A stretch of DNA of 24,463 bases from Eimeria necatrix (GCF_000499385.1 NW_013654418.1:1-24463); one strand, 5' to 3'; positions 7,464 through 19,884 are shown, numbered from the stretch's first letter. The notes: generated by a model from the sequence alone, not told the origin. Numbers and translations: made by a program.

Positions 7464-10400
7464 GCGGGGCACGCAGGGACTGCTATGGAGGATGCAAAAC
7501 GCACAGGCGGATTCCTTGACGTAATGGATTGATACGATGAATCGTCTCAGGAGCTGATTTCTCTTGTGTGGCTACGTAGGTGCGACGCCTGTTGAAAGCT
7601 GTCCTATAGTTACTGCAGAGCAAATAGCAGCTCATACAAGCCTGCTGGTTTCTCGTCGTGTGCAGCTTGATATGTCGCGCATTTACGCTTTTTGATAGTT
7701 TGTGCCTTTCTTCCGATTCACCTCAGTTTTTCTTTGTCGTGTTAGGGTTTCGTTTGAATTTCTCGCCAAGTGAGCAACTTGAGGAAGCACTGTCAGCTGC
7801 TTGGTGCATTGCGGCGATGATGCAATCCCGCATTGTGTGCACTTGACAACACTTCTCTACCAGTCTCACCGGCATTGTGCTCAGACTTGATTTTGATCTT
7901 GTTGCTGCTAGATGCGCACCCGTATTTGCTGCTGCCTGCCTTTTTAAGCCCAGCAAGTCCTCGCGCATACGCTTGAGTGATTTTCTAGTTTTCCGCTTGA
8001 ACAAGCGAAATGATAAGCCAGGTCCACATGAGGAAAACAACAAACGTTTATTTTATTGTTTGATCAAATGCCTGTGGAAGAATTGTACAATCAGGCATTT
8101 GCTTCACATGGAGAACAAAGAAAAAAGACGGGAAGTGCTCAGGATCTGTGTGTGTGGCGAATCCTGTGAACTGCTTCACTGCCGTGACTGATTATATAGC
8201 TTGTCGGGAACAACATTGAATGGCAAGCGAACCATCAGATATGGAACGGCATCTGCATTTGCAGTGCGAAAGAGCTTGTGGTTTTCATGCAAGCTGCTAG
8301 CATACAATCTTTGCCTAACAGCGACCGCGGCTGTAGTACAGTTGCTGAGGGGTGATCTTAATCGTCTTGGAGTCCTCTAGCTACATACGTTGTGTGACGA
8401 GCAGTCGAAAATACTGCAGGCCAGCCATACCACATATTATCACCGCGATGCTCATGAACATTTCGCTAGCCAAGTTGGCAACGCACTTTACTAGCTTTCG
8501 TGTGATTTAGTGCCTGTATGCCTTGTTACGCTCGGCAGAAATGCTTTTTCCCTAATCCTCGATTCGAACTTTGTCGTGGGCTTCCAATTTCATGAAGTAA
8601 TGTACCAAAAATCGACAACTTTTATCGGAAACTCTTTTGTTAGCTCGATTTCGTGAGCAAGGGGGTCAGCTGATACGAATGAACAAAGTTAATCTGCCAT
8701 GCTGCGTTTTGTGGCACATTTATCATCTGGACACAGCCCGGAGGTCACAGAGCAGCGCAACACGAGTGAGTGTGTCATGGACTCTTCCAAGCCTCGAGCG
8801 GCTCATCTAAAGCTGTTTTTATTTCTAGAACCTACTCAACAAGCTGTGATGAGGAGTTGATGAATGAAACTGCGATGCAGCAGGCAACATATATCACATG
8901 CCAATAGCACTTTGAAGGATCAAAGAATTCATGAACATGGGGGTATCATTCAATGCGCTTGAGCTCAAAACGTGCTTTGCTCTGTAATTATCTGGCCCCC
9001 GAAACACGAAAACCCAAGAATGCTACGCAACAAACTCCATCCTGAAATTTTTCTGAAACGGTTTGATTGATAACAGAATGAGTTTTGTTAAATTTGAGGT
9101 CATACCGGACAAGTACGGAGTGCTCTTTTGTTGAAGCGTAGCAGACACGGGGAAAATTGCATCCCTGGTAGACAAAAGACGACTTAGAATTGCAATGGCT
9201 CATTGCAGTAAAATGTCCTCCTCATGCAGTGTGTATAAACGTATGTGGTGATTCTGGAGGAAAAGTGGAGTAGTCGTCCAACAGAATTCCATCATTTGGG
9301 TGGCGCTTCATGCGGAAAGCCGACAGAGTCACTCTCAGCACAATGTGGCATTTTGATGAAACGGGAGGTGAAGAAGCAGTTTTTCGCTTTATTTCATGGC
9401 GAAACGGTGCACTTTGGCTGAAGGGGAATTCTTCACAAGTGCTTTTCTGCCGTTTCCCTAGCGCTAAATACGTGGTACACACGAGCTTGCTGCTGATCTG
9501 CAGCCGGCGTCATATTGATTCCACCAGTGTCACTCGAAGGGCTTTTAGATGCTAAATTACTATGGTGCATCTTTTTTGCTCACTGAAACTGCTGTCGTAC
9601 GCAAACGGACAACCTTCTGCGACCCCTGTTGAAAGCGAAGCGCCGTTGTCGAAAAATCATTTTTGAGGTGTTGCGAGAAGATTATTACGCCAGCCTAACG
9701 TGAAATGCTGCAACTGTCAGTAGGATATCAAGATGCAAAGCCCCCTGAGCAAGGAAATAGCAGGTGCCTGTGGCTCCTTCGCTTTTGTCATAAGGCAATA
9801 TTACATGGCCACAGATTGGCACGCTAGGGATACCTCTATGTTAATGAATGCTGTAATGAGGTGCACTAATTGCTAATCCATCATATTAGAACTGCTAGAG
9901 ATGCTTATCACGAGATGTAAAGATGAGTTTCCTCCACAAAACTAGCTGTTGTATCACTTCGACTTCACTTAAAGAGAATGAGTTTAAAAGAGCTCCTTGC
10001 TGTTCCAGTGATTATATACAAAGCGATATCGAGATACATGCAAAGTGCAGAAATTCTGTTTGTCACTTGCAGAATTTTTCTACAGATGATTTCCACTTGG
10101 ATTCCCAAGGCAGAGTGCACTGTTCTCATTTTTATAGAGCTTTTTAGATGCTGGTCCGGAACGTGGCTATTGCTTTTGGAACAAGCACTCTTGTGTGTCG
10201 CCGGCGAATTCTATGTGCTGTAAAGCCGAGAATGACGCTCGCCAGCGGCTCCAAAAACTCGTTGACACTGGTCGTTTTTCTAGTGGATAATATTCTACTC
10301 GTTCGAACAACTTTTGTTCCTTGGGATGTGAATAAGGCGGTCAAAATTTTGCCAGAGATCGGCAGAAAAATTATGTCACAGTCACAGAACATTTCAAAGA

Positions 10401-10920
10401 AGTGGGAAACGTGATGTATGCGGCAGCTTCCTACGGGAACAAGTGTTGTGCTGAGCATCCCAGTCCTCAGCACGGCACTTGCATGCCAAATTTTTTTAAA
10501 TTGTTGCATTAACTCGTTCCTTAAAAAGCAATTTGATAGCTTTGCGAGGTGAAAACTGATGAATGTAGTATATATGAAGAGCCAGTGGATGGGAGTGAGT
10601 GAAGGCGGTATTTGATAAAGGCCCGGCTAGGTGATTAGCCAAGCGTGGTGTTCTGCGTAGGGGTGACAGAAGACACAGGGACTTTGCAGTTTGCAAGCAT
10701 TGGCTCAAATTCATTCGGCAGTAAAGCTATCATGTGTGTTTACTCCCGTCCATTTGGTAGTAAGCAGTGTCAGTGACAGTAATGCTGCTTGAGCTGCCAT
10801 TGTGAGCAAATGAACAGCTTCGATGCCATTCACTTGCAATGCCTAGAAAGGCAATGAGCGTGTAGCTAAAGTGGCTGGTAAGTTCTGATTGTTTGCTTTT
10901 TCTACCAGGTCTGAAACTGA
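7464..10920. other. spacer without a recognisable gene
   Basis: Open frames here are 60-121 codons and overlap one another on both strands (for example 7,658-8,191 and 9,923-10,509). None matches a family I recognise, and frames of similar length open on opposite strands at the same place, which argues for chance. No tandem repeat, tRNA or transposon end was seen. GCATGC occurs at 10481. Confidence 0.6.
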
Positions 10921-11985
10921 AGGATGGTCAAGCCTGCCAGGCCTGTGAAGGTGTTTGCTTTCGCAGGCTGTGCTTTTCACGTGCTTTTTGTTTTCTGCTC
11001 CTTTTTAGTACGGGTTTTTTGGCAGGTTTGCGAGGTCGTATATTTTGCCGCTTGTGCCACTCATAGTCCGCATGTATCATTTCTACATGGAACGTCGGCA
11101 TGGTGCTGCTCACAAAAAGTGTTTTGACAAAGCCAGGCTAAAGTAGTTCTGCTGTGTCTTCTTCAGTTAATGGTCAGCTTATGCGCCAAATGGACAACCG
11201 CTGTATTGTTCCAGTTTTTTCAATAGTTGGTGTTTCACGAGGTGCTCATGCCTCCTGTTTTGCGGCCCTTTACGGCATGCACATGGTTCAAAGGGGGTAA
11301 GGCAAGGAGCCACGTGGCCAGAAAGCAGAACAAAATAGCTCTCCTCTAATGAACCTGACTGTTTGAATTTCCATGCACATTCATTGATGCGCCCTTAGCT
11401 GCGCCGCCAGTTTGCACCTTCCTTCGTTTTTAAAAAAAGATGGCCCTGGTGAGCTAGTCGTCGCTTCACTAGACGACTCCTAAGCTTCTTCGATGCCTCG
11501 CATATTGCTTGCCCCCAGTTGAGGACGGCGAAATATCTAATTTTAAAGTTACGCATAATCAGTATTGCTATATTTCGGATTGCTGGCTATTTCAGGACGT
11601 GTGTTGATATCTGGCACAAACATAGCCTGGCGACTGCTTGCGTGAGAGTAATTCGGTGTTGTGGGGGCGTCCTGGTTGTGACGACAAACAGCTGTCCCCG
11701 TATAAACGCAGAAACCTGTAACGTACGGACATGAACACGTGCATTTTATTGTACACCGGTGCTTGCTTGATTTTAGTCGGCGTTTACTCATGAACTTCAT
11801 GATTAGCCTTAAGCGTGACATATTTCGGGCTACATCGCTGGTTCCATATAACCCTAGCTAGGCGCCACCAGGAAAAATGAATAACTGCATACTTTCCAGA
11901 GTACGCCGGAAAGGTTCCAACTAGCGCAAAATGTCTGTTGTACGTCAATCGTTTGTCCAATATTTCTTCTGCTGCAGCGGTACAG

Positions 11986-11993
11986 TGCATGCA
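11986..11993. promoter_or_regulatory. TGCATGCA octamer
   Basis: An exact copy in spacer DNA. It is a candidate AP2-type site by sequence only. Confidence 0.2.
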
Positions 11994-13214
11994 GAGAGGT
12001 CTGTTTCAAGCAGTTTGCGGCGCGGTTGTCATCTGGCGTTTTCTTCACAGGCAAAAGAAACCCATTAGCGACGTAATATATGTCGTCTTTAATATTTGCA
12101 AAGTGGAAACGAAGAGTTTAATAATTACTAGGGCTGCACCATGCTGCAGGCAAGATGGAGTGGCACCTACTTTGGGTCGACATTGTCTGCCGCAAAACTA
12201 TTTGAACAATGATGGAACATATAGGAGAGTTGTTTCAGCTTGTTATTAACAGTAATGACATCAAAGCAGGAGATTTGAGGCGGGGCATACTTGGTCGGGA
12301 TGTGATGACGCAGAAGGTGCGCGCGCATTCTCAAAGCATGAGGTGCCTCAGCAGACTGGTTCCTAAAAGTTATCATTTGCCCGCTAGGGGAACCCTTGTG
12401 CTTGTAGGGCACGCTGTGATCTTCTTTTCGTTAGTTCTCCGCTATTAGCATTCGTGTCGTGCTGAGGATCCTGCTGCTGATTGCGGAACTCACCAGCTTT
12501 TATCTTCCCAATTTATGTGTTGAATTTGAAAGCCTGGCTCTTCAGCACCTGAAGTATTTTAGAGATTGCCGTTTTATGGGGTATGTGCTCATCGCGAAGG
12601 ACATGGTTCAATGGAGATTTCCACGTGGACTAATTTAAGGGCGTTTTCTCCGACTTTTGTCATGCTCTCTACCTAGTGAAGTTTTCAACAGAATTATATG
12701 GGTGACTAAAACAAGCAGGGATGGTTGGGTGACTTTCCGGTTGTCACTGATACATCTAGGAATATGGAGCAGGAAGTGCAATGCTCGAAAGTATCTGCAG
12801 GTTTGATAAAGCAAGAAAAGAACTTTTAAGCCACTAGACATAGTATTAAGTGCGTCGCTGATCCAAATAATATCATTTTAGAACCTGGTACTTGAGCAGT
12901 ATTCAGTCTGCAAATAAAGTTCCCACTCATGTGGTGCTTCTGTCAGTTACGAAAGTGCTTCGCAGAAGCAATGTAATGCTCCCGTGTAAATTCTTAACAA
13001 ACCCCTCGCCTAGCAAAGGAGTCTGCGTGCAGGAAAGATATAAGGAACTTGAGGCTACCAGCAATGGGTAAAGCCTACCTTTGGGGTCGTTGTACGGCAC
13101 GAAATGTCAGTAGGACTTTTCGAGCTGACTGTCTAGCCCTTGCCTCACGATGTGGAGTTTTAATAGACCGCTGTAAGTTTATCCATGACTTAGCAATCAG
13201 GGTTTTTCCGCTTC

Positions 13215-13222
13215 TGCATGCA
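13215..13222. promoter_or_regulatory. TGCATGCA octamer
   Basis: An exact copy. It lies inside the chance-like 110-codon frame at 13,049-13,381 and is a candidate site by sequence only. Confidence 0.2.
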
Positions 13223-14739
13223 TTGATTTTGCCCCCATACAGATGTATGTTTGTTACTTGGGCTAGGACACTCCAGTTCGTAGATTACGAGGGGCAACGC
13301 GCAGACTGTACGGAGTCGCACTTCTCGGCGGAGTCTGTTAGCCCTGTAGTTCCGTGTATTATGCCACGCTTGCCACCTTGAGTCCTAAGAACGGTCAGGG
13401 TCAAGCGACATTACTCTGGACTTTCTGGGCCAGCGCACCACGGCATGAGGACAAAAGTACAGTATCAGGTCAGGTCAGTGGCTACGTCCCTACCGCAGCC
13501 AAAAGAAGCCCCTAGTTGCCCTCATAAGACCAAAATGTCGTCTCGACTGTCTAGATTGATCACATCAGCTCGTGCGTTCCGCATTCCAAACGGATATGGA
13601 GGCATTTGACGAAATGACGCATTCGGGATGGTGCCCCGCGCTTATTTCCTTGTCTACATTGGAAGGTATTCTGAATGAGCTCTGCTTAGTGAACTGCCCA
13701 TCACTGTTGTGAAACGCAAATAGTACATATTTGTTTCCATGATGAAACTTTCTAGATTGTGCGTTTTTAGTTGCAAAAGGTTTTCTTGGGTGCAGCATAT
13801 CTCAAAACAAAACTACCTCTGTCACTGTTTTCTTCCCCACAAAGTTGGCAGAGGAGTGCAACATGAATTCGACTGCTACTGAGATACTTGTTCTTGGTCT
13901 GAGCCAGAGGAAGTTTTAGGTCTTTTTCCTTCCTGATTTCCATAGAGCGTGCGTTTAAGCATCCGATTCGGCAGCCTGACAGACTAGAGCTGCGCTTTTC
14001 CTTAACGCCTTATCTGAAAGAAGAAATTGAAGAGTGTTTGTTATCAACATAATCACTGTAGATTGTGCGTTGCCTGTTGCAGTGCAGATATTCCTGTAAC
14101 TATTGCACTCATGACAGTCCCCTTGTTCCAACGCCATGACAAAAACCTGTTGGGCCTCATGCTGGTATGTACGATAGGCCCGTGTGTGTGCGTGCGTTTA
14201 GAGGCCGAGGGTAACGAGTTGTTTTGCTGTGCATTTGCCTAAGATCGTACGTTCCAAATCTCATCTGAAGTGCGTGGACGGTCTGTCGAATCATGACTAC
14301 GGCGCTTGAGATTGATTATCTTTGCCATAATTCTGCTGCGGTAGATAAACGGAGCGCAATATTATATACTTGTTGGCGAGATGCTCGTTTCCAAGTGGAG
14401 AGGAAAAAAAAAATATTTTAAACGTCACTACCTTAGGTGGTGCGTTTCCTGGAAAGCTACAAATATTCAGGAAGGGAATTCGGGATTTTTAAAGATAGAT
14501 CAAATGCAGGGTTACCTCTGTCTAAAAGGACATGCTAATCTGCTATTGGGCGAAACGTTATAACTGATCTAGGGAAGCGAAGGATCTGTCCTACCTCTAT
14601 GTCATTACAGCATGTTGGGCTTTGCAATAAGAGAAAATGGATGGTAGACTGGTATGGAGGGGTTGCAGAGCTAGCATTATTGGAAAACAAGGTTTTGGGA
14701 TTAACGTTTATATTTGACTTTAAGAGGAGCGAAATAAAG

Positions 14740-15327
14740 ACTGCATTATGACCAAATCAGCTTGTAGGTTTCCATTAGCAGCAGAAATTTTGGGATGGCG
14801 AAGCAGTGGAGACAATGGCCAAAGGCAGTCTATTAGAGGCCCCCTGAAAACAAAGGAAATCCTCGAAGGACACACAGGTGCTCATGCCAACAGGACGAGC
14901 ATGTATGGCCTCATGAACGGTACAAACGTTTCTTCTGGCTTGACTGTTTAAGGCCGTGCGTTTTTTGTTTTGGGATGGCAAAGCAGTTGAGACGATGGTC
15001 AATGGCAGCTTATTCCAGGCACTCGACAAGTTAGGGGCAACCTTCGAAAGACACGCGAGTGTTCCTGCCAACAGGACGAGCATTAGCCTTATTAACGGTA
15101 CAAACATTTCTTCTGGCTTGACTGATTCAGATCGTGCGCTTTTTATGTTTTGGGATGGCAAATCACTAGGGACGATGGTTAATGGCAGTCTATTCCGGGC
15201 ACTCTAAAAATTGAGGGAAGTCTTCGAAAGATACACAAGTGTTTCTGCCAATAGGACGAGCATGTATAACCTCATGAACGATACAAACATTTTTTTCCGG
15301 TCTTACTGATTCAGCTCGTAAGTATTA
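14740..15327 (+). repeat. 180-bp tandem repeat, three copies
   Basis: The landmark TTTGGGATGGC recurs at 14788, 14968 and 15148, exactly 180 bp apart. A second landmark, AACAGGACGAGCAT (AATAGG in copy 3), recurs at 14889, 15070 and 15250, so a 1-bp indel separates copies 1 and 2. Each copy contains GACAATGG/GACGATGG, GGCAGT/C, GACGAGCAT and TCTTCTGGCTTGACTG or a close variant. A degenerate fourth start is visible near 15,331 (TGGGGCGCGAAAGTGTTGAG). Because 180 bp equals 60 codons, open frames persist on both strands across copies, but the indel shifts the frame. I therefore call it a non-coding minisatellite rather than a repeat protein. Confidence 0.9.
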
Positions 15328-16276
15328 CACTGGGGCGCGAAAGTGTTGAGAACCTAGCATGGTCGCTACGGAGGCCTGGAAAACCTTGCGTGCTGCTTCC
15401 CTGATGTTGACATGGATTCCGGAATGTGTGGTGCTGCTTGCGTTGGTATTTTTATCGTGAATAGGCTTGAAAGGAGCAACGACTCATGTTCCCTTCGCAA
15501 CCACCCCAGATCGTGAGTTGCGAGCTGCAGTGCGTTGGAAGGCTAATAGAATCTGGAGTATAGTCTTCAAACACTGCCACGATTCTGTAACTATGCATAA
15601 TTCCAAACGACAGTCACCCATTTGTTGATGTAGCGTCCGACGCTGCTTTACACAAAAGACGAAACAAGAGATGTGTCTAGGTGCGGCCGTTCCATGATGT
15701 GCATTCGAGTTGCGATGAGAGTATTTAGAGTGCTACTGCGCTGCAGACAACTTCCTGGTATCTGGTTCCGATATTCCAGCCGATTGCATTAAAAAGCAAG
15801 CTGATAAGATCCCTCGCAAGCTTTTCGTGCTGAATTTCGAAAAGCTTCCTTTTTCGGGGGGCAGCTTTCAGGTTCCTCAATAGAAAACTGCCAATAAACT
15901 CGCGCTAAATAAGTGCTCCAGCGCGCCGGTGAGTGCAGCAAGGTTATCGTGCCCCTTACTTAACATGTCTGTGTCTCAAAGTGCATATGATTGTTTGCAA
16001 CAGGCACAGGAAAGCGTTAGATACATCCAATAGCCGCATGCATAGGCAAATCAGGAAAAAGTCTCGCCCGTGGACACCACATATTTATCAGTGATCAATA
16101 GTGTGTATACTGTTGTGCAAGAGCGGGCGTCGATTTATTTTCAAGTAAATCCGGAATGAGGTATTTTCATGTAGGTCAAGCCAACACATGAATCGCGTGC
16201 TATGTACATCATGCTCATGTGATAGAGAAAGGAACTCAGGCCAGCTGCCCCGTCACCTATCGTTATGAATGCTTGA
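15328..16276. other. spacer without a recognisable gene
   Basis: Begins with the decayed end of the 180-bp repeat (to about 15,400). It contains the weak counterpart of 14,242-14,330 at 15,508-15,600, and GCATGC at 16036. No open frame of note and no RNA gene were seen. Confidence 0.55.
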
Positions 16277-16600
16277 CGGGTACTCAAGGGCGAAAATGTT
16301 GCTGCACTACAGGAAGCACTCAGTTTGGCTGACCCACGCTACGAGAACCCGATGACTGAGACTATTATTGAGCCCAACTCCCAGCACGTTTGTAATTTGT
16401 CCATCGTTCTATTTAGGCTATGTTATAGTGGCGAGCTAAAAGTGTGTAGCTATGGAAGCACCGTCAACCCACAGATTAACGAAATTCACGTGACCGGCAA
16501 AGAAGCGACATCTGATGTCCCTGCAGCCTTGTCTATGTGTATTAGATTGTACGTAATTATGCTTGTTGGTGTCTTTATAGAGGTAGTTCGAAAACTGTGA
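16277..16600 (+). pseudogene. protein-like open frame, possible surface-antigen (SRS-like) exon remnant
   Basis: The frame is open from just after an in-frame TGA (16274-16276) to the TGA at 16598-16600, 108 codons with an in-frame ATG only at 16355. It is the most protein-like frame in the window: balanced composition, runs such as DPRYENPMTETIIEPNSQH, and third-position G+C about half in the 83 codons I counted. A Cys followed by alternating hydrophobic residues (CNLSIV), then 17 residues to a CSYG motif followed by NPQ, faintly recalls the junction between two SRS (SAG1-related) domains of coccidian parasites. The Cys expected about 25 residues after CSYG is missing, and the frame ends in a hydrophobic stretch (about residues 88-105) lacking further SRS features. 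With no start codon upstream and no second exon seen, a decayed or isolated exon is the best reading. Chance remains possible. Confidence 0.28.
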
Positions 16601-17028
16601 AATTTTCCTTCATGTTGGACGAGAATTCTTGAGGCACTTCTAGCAATGCAGCCTGACTGCAACAAAATGAGTACAGTAAATATCTGTACTGTCCTGCTAT
16701 TTGAACTTTTCTAGGGTACAATTAAGCGCAATTAGGTCTGTTTCGCTGCACTGGGAACAGAGTTCTCCACACTCTCATAGTCCCCACTGCCTTGTGCTTT
16801 TTTGCGAAGCATAAACCAGTTTGCGGGGAGATTGGCATTTAGCCCTGGCCTTACAGCACGATTGTTTAGATAGGGATTCTTGACTCAGTATAGTGCAGTG
16901 ATACACCCACAGCAGAACTATGACTCGTTCGAAGCCTATCCGTCATTAACATGTTGCACGCTTTACACCTTGTATGTTTCTGACGCGATTATCTTTTCTC
17001 TCATTTGCCAACTAGTGACGGAGCCAAT
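16601..17028. other. spacer without a recognisable gene
   Basis: I see no open frame of note, repeat or RNA gene between the protein-like frame and the first copy of the 610-bp repeat. Confidence 0.55.
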
Positions 17029-17640
17029 TGTGCTTCAAGCGACACAATGAATTCATCCTCTCACTTTCATGTGTCTACGTATATTTTTCAGGTTGAGTAG
17101 CCCGATTACAGAAAGCATCACACAGCGTCTAGTAGTCCTCGCTGCAAACGACCATTCAACGTGATACTGCTTGATCGCTGCCATCCGTGCTTTTCAAATA
17201 TGTACGTTTTCTTGAGCTGGTGTTGCCCCAACAGGGCAAGAAGGAGAACTCCTCAGTGCAGCAGGCCTACCTGTTTGAAGTCTACGTGAACGCATCATCA
17301 ACATCGTCATACCATCTTCAAATGCTCGCTCCACTTACACGAATGTCCCAAACGTCATGTTTGCGCTTATAATCGCAAATTCAAATCGTTGCTTAAACTG
17401 TGTACCTTTTTAAAATGCTTCATGTTGGCTTTTGTCGACAGACGCTCGAGGTGCGAAGTCGAGTTAAAACCCGTCGTACGCCTATCCTCGCGCTCAGCGT
17501 TGACAAATTCTTAGCTACGTACGAGCTGTTGCTGTCACGTGCCACTGGATATTCCTTGTTGTGCTCGTCGTGAGCTCCTGTGTCATCCGGCTTCACCTGA
17601 CTCATCACTGCATTCTGAGCGTGTTTGCGTCTTGCAACGT
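17029..17640 (+). repeat. ~610-bp dispersed direct repeat, copy 1
   Basis: Aligns with 19,906-20,520. Offsets are 2,876 at CAGGTTGAG (17089) and 2,875 at GACGCTCGAG (17441), so the copies are colinear despite substitutions. Highly conserved islands include GATTACAGAAAGCATCACAC, CTTGAGCTGGTGTTGCCCCA, GGCAAGAAGGAGAACTCCTC and GCCTATCCTCGCGCTCAGCG; the middle (17,310-17,420) is much less alike. Plus-strand frames are not shared (a TAG at 17097 interrupts the frame open in copy 2), but one minus-strand frame is. The unit has no terminal repeats or integrase-like frame, so its way of spreading is unknown. Confidence 0.9.
17420..17605 (-). CDS. small open frame shared by both 610-bp repeat copies (61 codons)
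   Basis: Minus strand, ATG (17605-17603) to TGA (17422-17420), 61 codons. The copy at 20,295-20,483 has the same ATG, the same TGA and the same frame, with only a 3-bp length difference near the N-terminus. Shared peptide includes TGAHDEHN, KNLSTLSARIGVR and LTRLRTSSVCRQKP. No domain is recognised. Against coding: substitutions fall about evenly on codon positions 1, 2 and 3 (8, 6 and 8 by my count), as expected without selection. The match could simply reflect the DNA repeat. Confidence 0.17.
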   Translation of the reverse strand: MSQVKPDDTGAHDEHNKEYPVARDSNSSYVAKNLSTLSARIGVRRVLTRLRTSSVCRQKPT

Positions 17641-18526
17641 GATACAATGTTTTGCTCAGCTCGTCAGTAGAGAAAACTGATTATGCCAAGCAGCTCTAGA
17701 GAGATTATTCGTGCTTCCAAAATATGCTTGTGAAGCGCTAGCGGATTATATTAACAACGTGACTGACTATAGTGCTGGGGTGTGCAATAAAACAGGCAAT
17801 TGTTTTCGTGTAGCATTTCATGTTTGCAGTGTGGGTTGCGTCGTCACACAGCTCAAAATATTAAATGCGGGCTTGCGATCAAGGTAAAATCTGGCAAATG
17901 TAAGAAATACCTGTGCTGCTCAGCTCGTATTTGCGCCTAGCACTGCCAAGTACTTTACAGGGGTTCACGGCTTTTTCAAGTTATACACGTGACAAAACCC
18001 TTACCAAGTCTTATATGCTCTTTTGCTTGACTCTATCGGAAAACATCTAAGCATGCCGTTGAGCAATACGTTCTGCTTTCTTAGATTTGTTGAACAACAC
18101 AAAATTGCACTTTGGTTTTGCTTTGTTACGCATCTAGATTGTGCAGCTTGCAGCGTGCATATGCGCCCACACTGCTTTTCATGCCTTCATTCCAAGTTAT
18201 CATTATCTTGAAAACTCACGCAGCGATTTGGCACGTTCACGCGGATGATAATGGGGTTTACTGCTTTTGAGCTACAGATAAAAATGAGGACAGTTCTTCT
18301 TTTCTCAGTGAGCTTGCGCTGCTCCGTTGAGGATGATTCAGACCACAAGATATATCCTGAATAGGTTCAACGAACGTCTTTCACTCGTATGCAATAAGAC
18401 TATAGACGTGGCTATTTGTGTGTGTGCATTTCCGTCTGGTCTGGAATGCAACTCAGTGTACAGAGCTGCATAACGGGCAAGCATTTCAGTTTTGATGTTG
18501 AATAAATGGACACTGAATTTGTTCAC

Positions 18527-18534
18527 TGCATGCA
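18527..18534. promoter_or_regulatory. TGCATGCA octamer
   Basis: An exact copy in spacer DNA. It is a candidate AP2-type site by sequence only. Confidence 0.2.
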
Positions 18535-18697
18535 ACTGTTCAAAGGTGAGTAGCGGTGTCATGCAAGGCCATTGAAGTTTGTCATTGTCTGCATCTGCTC
18601 ACAAATAAGAACCAAAGCCATGCAGGGAAAATGCTCTCGCCTCTACTTTGGCGAAGGGATACCCCGCACGGGTGCTTGTCCCCTGCAACTTAGTTCT

Positions 18698-18719
18698 CAG
18701 TGTCAGGTCAGTGTCAGGT
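18698..18719 (+). repeat. 11-bp tandem duplication
   Basis: CAGTGTCAGGT occurs twice without spacer. A related TCAGGTCAGGTCAGTGG lies at about 13,465. Probably replication slippage. Confidence 0.7.
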
Positions 18720-19884
18720 CACGGTCATTCAGCGAAAAACGCCAATTCGCTACTTTGCCGTGGAGTGTTTTTACACATGATCAACTTTTCTCCTCGGCAG
18801 AACCTAAGTGCCATCTACACTCCTAGCAAATAGAGGCCGCATGCTTCCATGGCTCTGTTTCTTTATCCGGATGCCAATATTGAGGTTTAAGCGCAATGTT
18901 TCCGCTTTGCACTCTTCCTGGGAGTTATATCGATGTGCAGAGCTCCGGCCATTAATGTCATGTCATGCTCTATTTGCATCTGTGCAAAACCGGTGCAAAT
19001 GTCTAATGCAAAGCCTGGTGACCAAATTCGCATAATGCGTGTCACCGAATGCTGCAAAGCAAGCTTCATGCGCACAACAGTCTCACACTGATTGCCACAT
19101 AGCATGTGGGCAAACAAAAGCATCTCTGCAAAAGCCAGTCCGCGTTTGACTTGGAGAACTCACTTTGCTTGTAGCTACGGGAGAAACAAAGACGGCTAGC
19201 TTTGTTGGACATTACCTACAAGATTGTTCGTTTTGCTGAGTTTTGAGGCTGGTGTGGGCTGCGAGCAGTTGCCAAGATTGTCTCAGCGACTGCGTTGTCC
19301 CACTGGCTTGCCGGCATAATATAGTTGCCGCCATACGCTAATCACTGCAAATAGGTACAAAATTAATTTGCTGGAATCTTAACATACAAAACATTTGCGT
19401 GGCAGTATACAGGGCCAAAACTCGACCGTTTACGCCATTAGCCGATGACATGAAGCCCAAATACGCCACCTATTTCGTTGCATAAAAGGCGTGCTGCTGT
19501 GCTGGATGATGTTCATTCTAGCTTGAGTAATGCCTTTGAATGGGCATCATTTTCAATGTGAAGGTGTTTGCCATCCCTGTCAAGCAAAATCTGCCAACCG
19601 TGCAGAATCTCTGAATCGGCGTACACCAGCCAACTATTTAGGGCTCCACATTTTTCTGGCGCAGCGCTTCTCATTCTCCGACTATTCGCTCTTTGACTAT
19701 TCAGATCTGGCTTCTGTGATGTGCAGAAATTGTAGTTCTTGACAGAGCTTTGCAGCCACTCAGGTAGCGCCCTCTGGAAACGTGCAATCGAGATATACTT
19801 CTTTGCTGTGTCGAAGGCACCTGTGACTGGTCACTACCTATTTTGACGCATGGTCTCACTTGATACGACGCCAGGTTCCTTCGT

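Larger units (their letters stand above)
10921..14739. other. spacer without a recognisable gene
   Basis: No convincing gene. The longest frame (13,049-13,381, 110 codons, ATG) is rich in Arg and Cys and resembles nothing known to me. GCATGC occurs at 11275, 11987 and 13216, two of them within TGCATGCA. A stretch at 14,242-14,330 weakly resembles 15,508-15,600 on the other side of the 180-bp repeat. An A-run followed by an AT-rich stretch lies at 14,403-14,420. Confidence 0.55.
17641..19884. other. spacer without a recognisable gene, between the two repeat copies
   Basis: Frames are 60-84 codons and unrecognised; 19,530-19,742 (70 codons, ATG) is Cys-rich but has no known pattern. An 11-bp direct duplication, CAGTGTCAGGT twice, lies at 18,698-18,719. 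GCATGC occurs at 18051, 18528 and 18839. I see no RNA gene or mobile element that would account for the spacing of the flanking repeat copies. Confidence 0.55.

Noticed and set aside
8556..8580. GATTCGAAC resembling a tRNA T-loop on the minus strand
   Set aside because: The flanking bases do not pair to form a T-stem, and no anticodon arm or acceptor stem was found around it.
9923..10509. Cluster of overlapping frames on both strands (74-121 codons)
   Set aside because: Several frames of similar length overlap in opposite directions with unremarkable composition and no recognisable motif. This is the expected background.
14775..15161. 128-codon minus-strand frame across the 180-bp repeats
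   Set aside because: The period is a multiple of three, so openness in one unit carries over. The unit sequences are frameshifted relative to each other within the frame.
16080..16104. Short resemblance (TATTTATC-GTGATCAA) between 16,085 and 22,855
   Set aside because: Only about 17 positions match and the flanks do not align, so it is compatible with chance.
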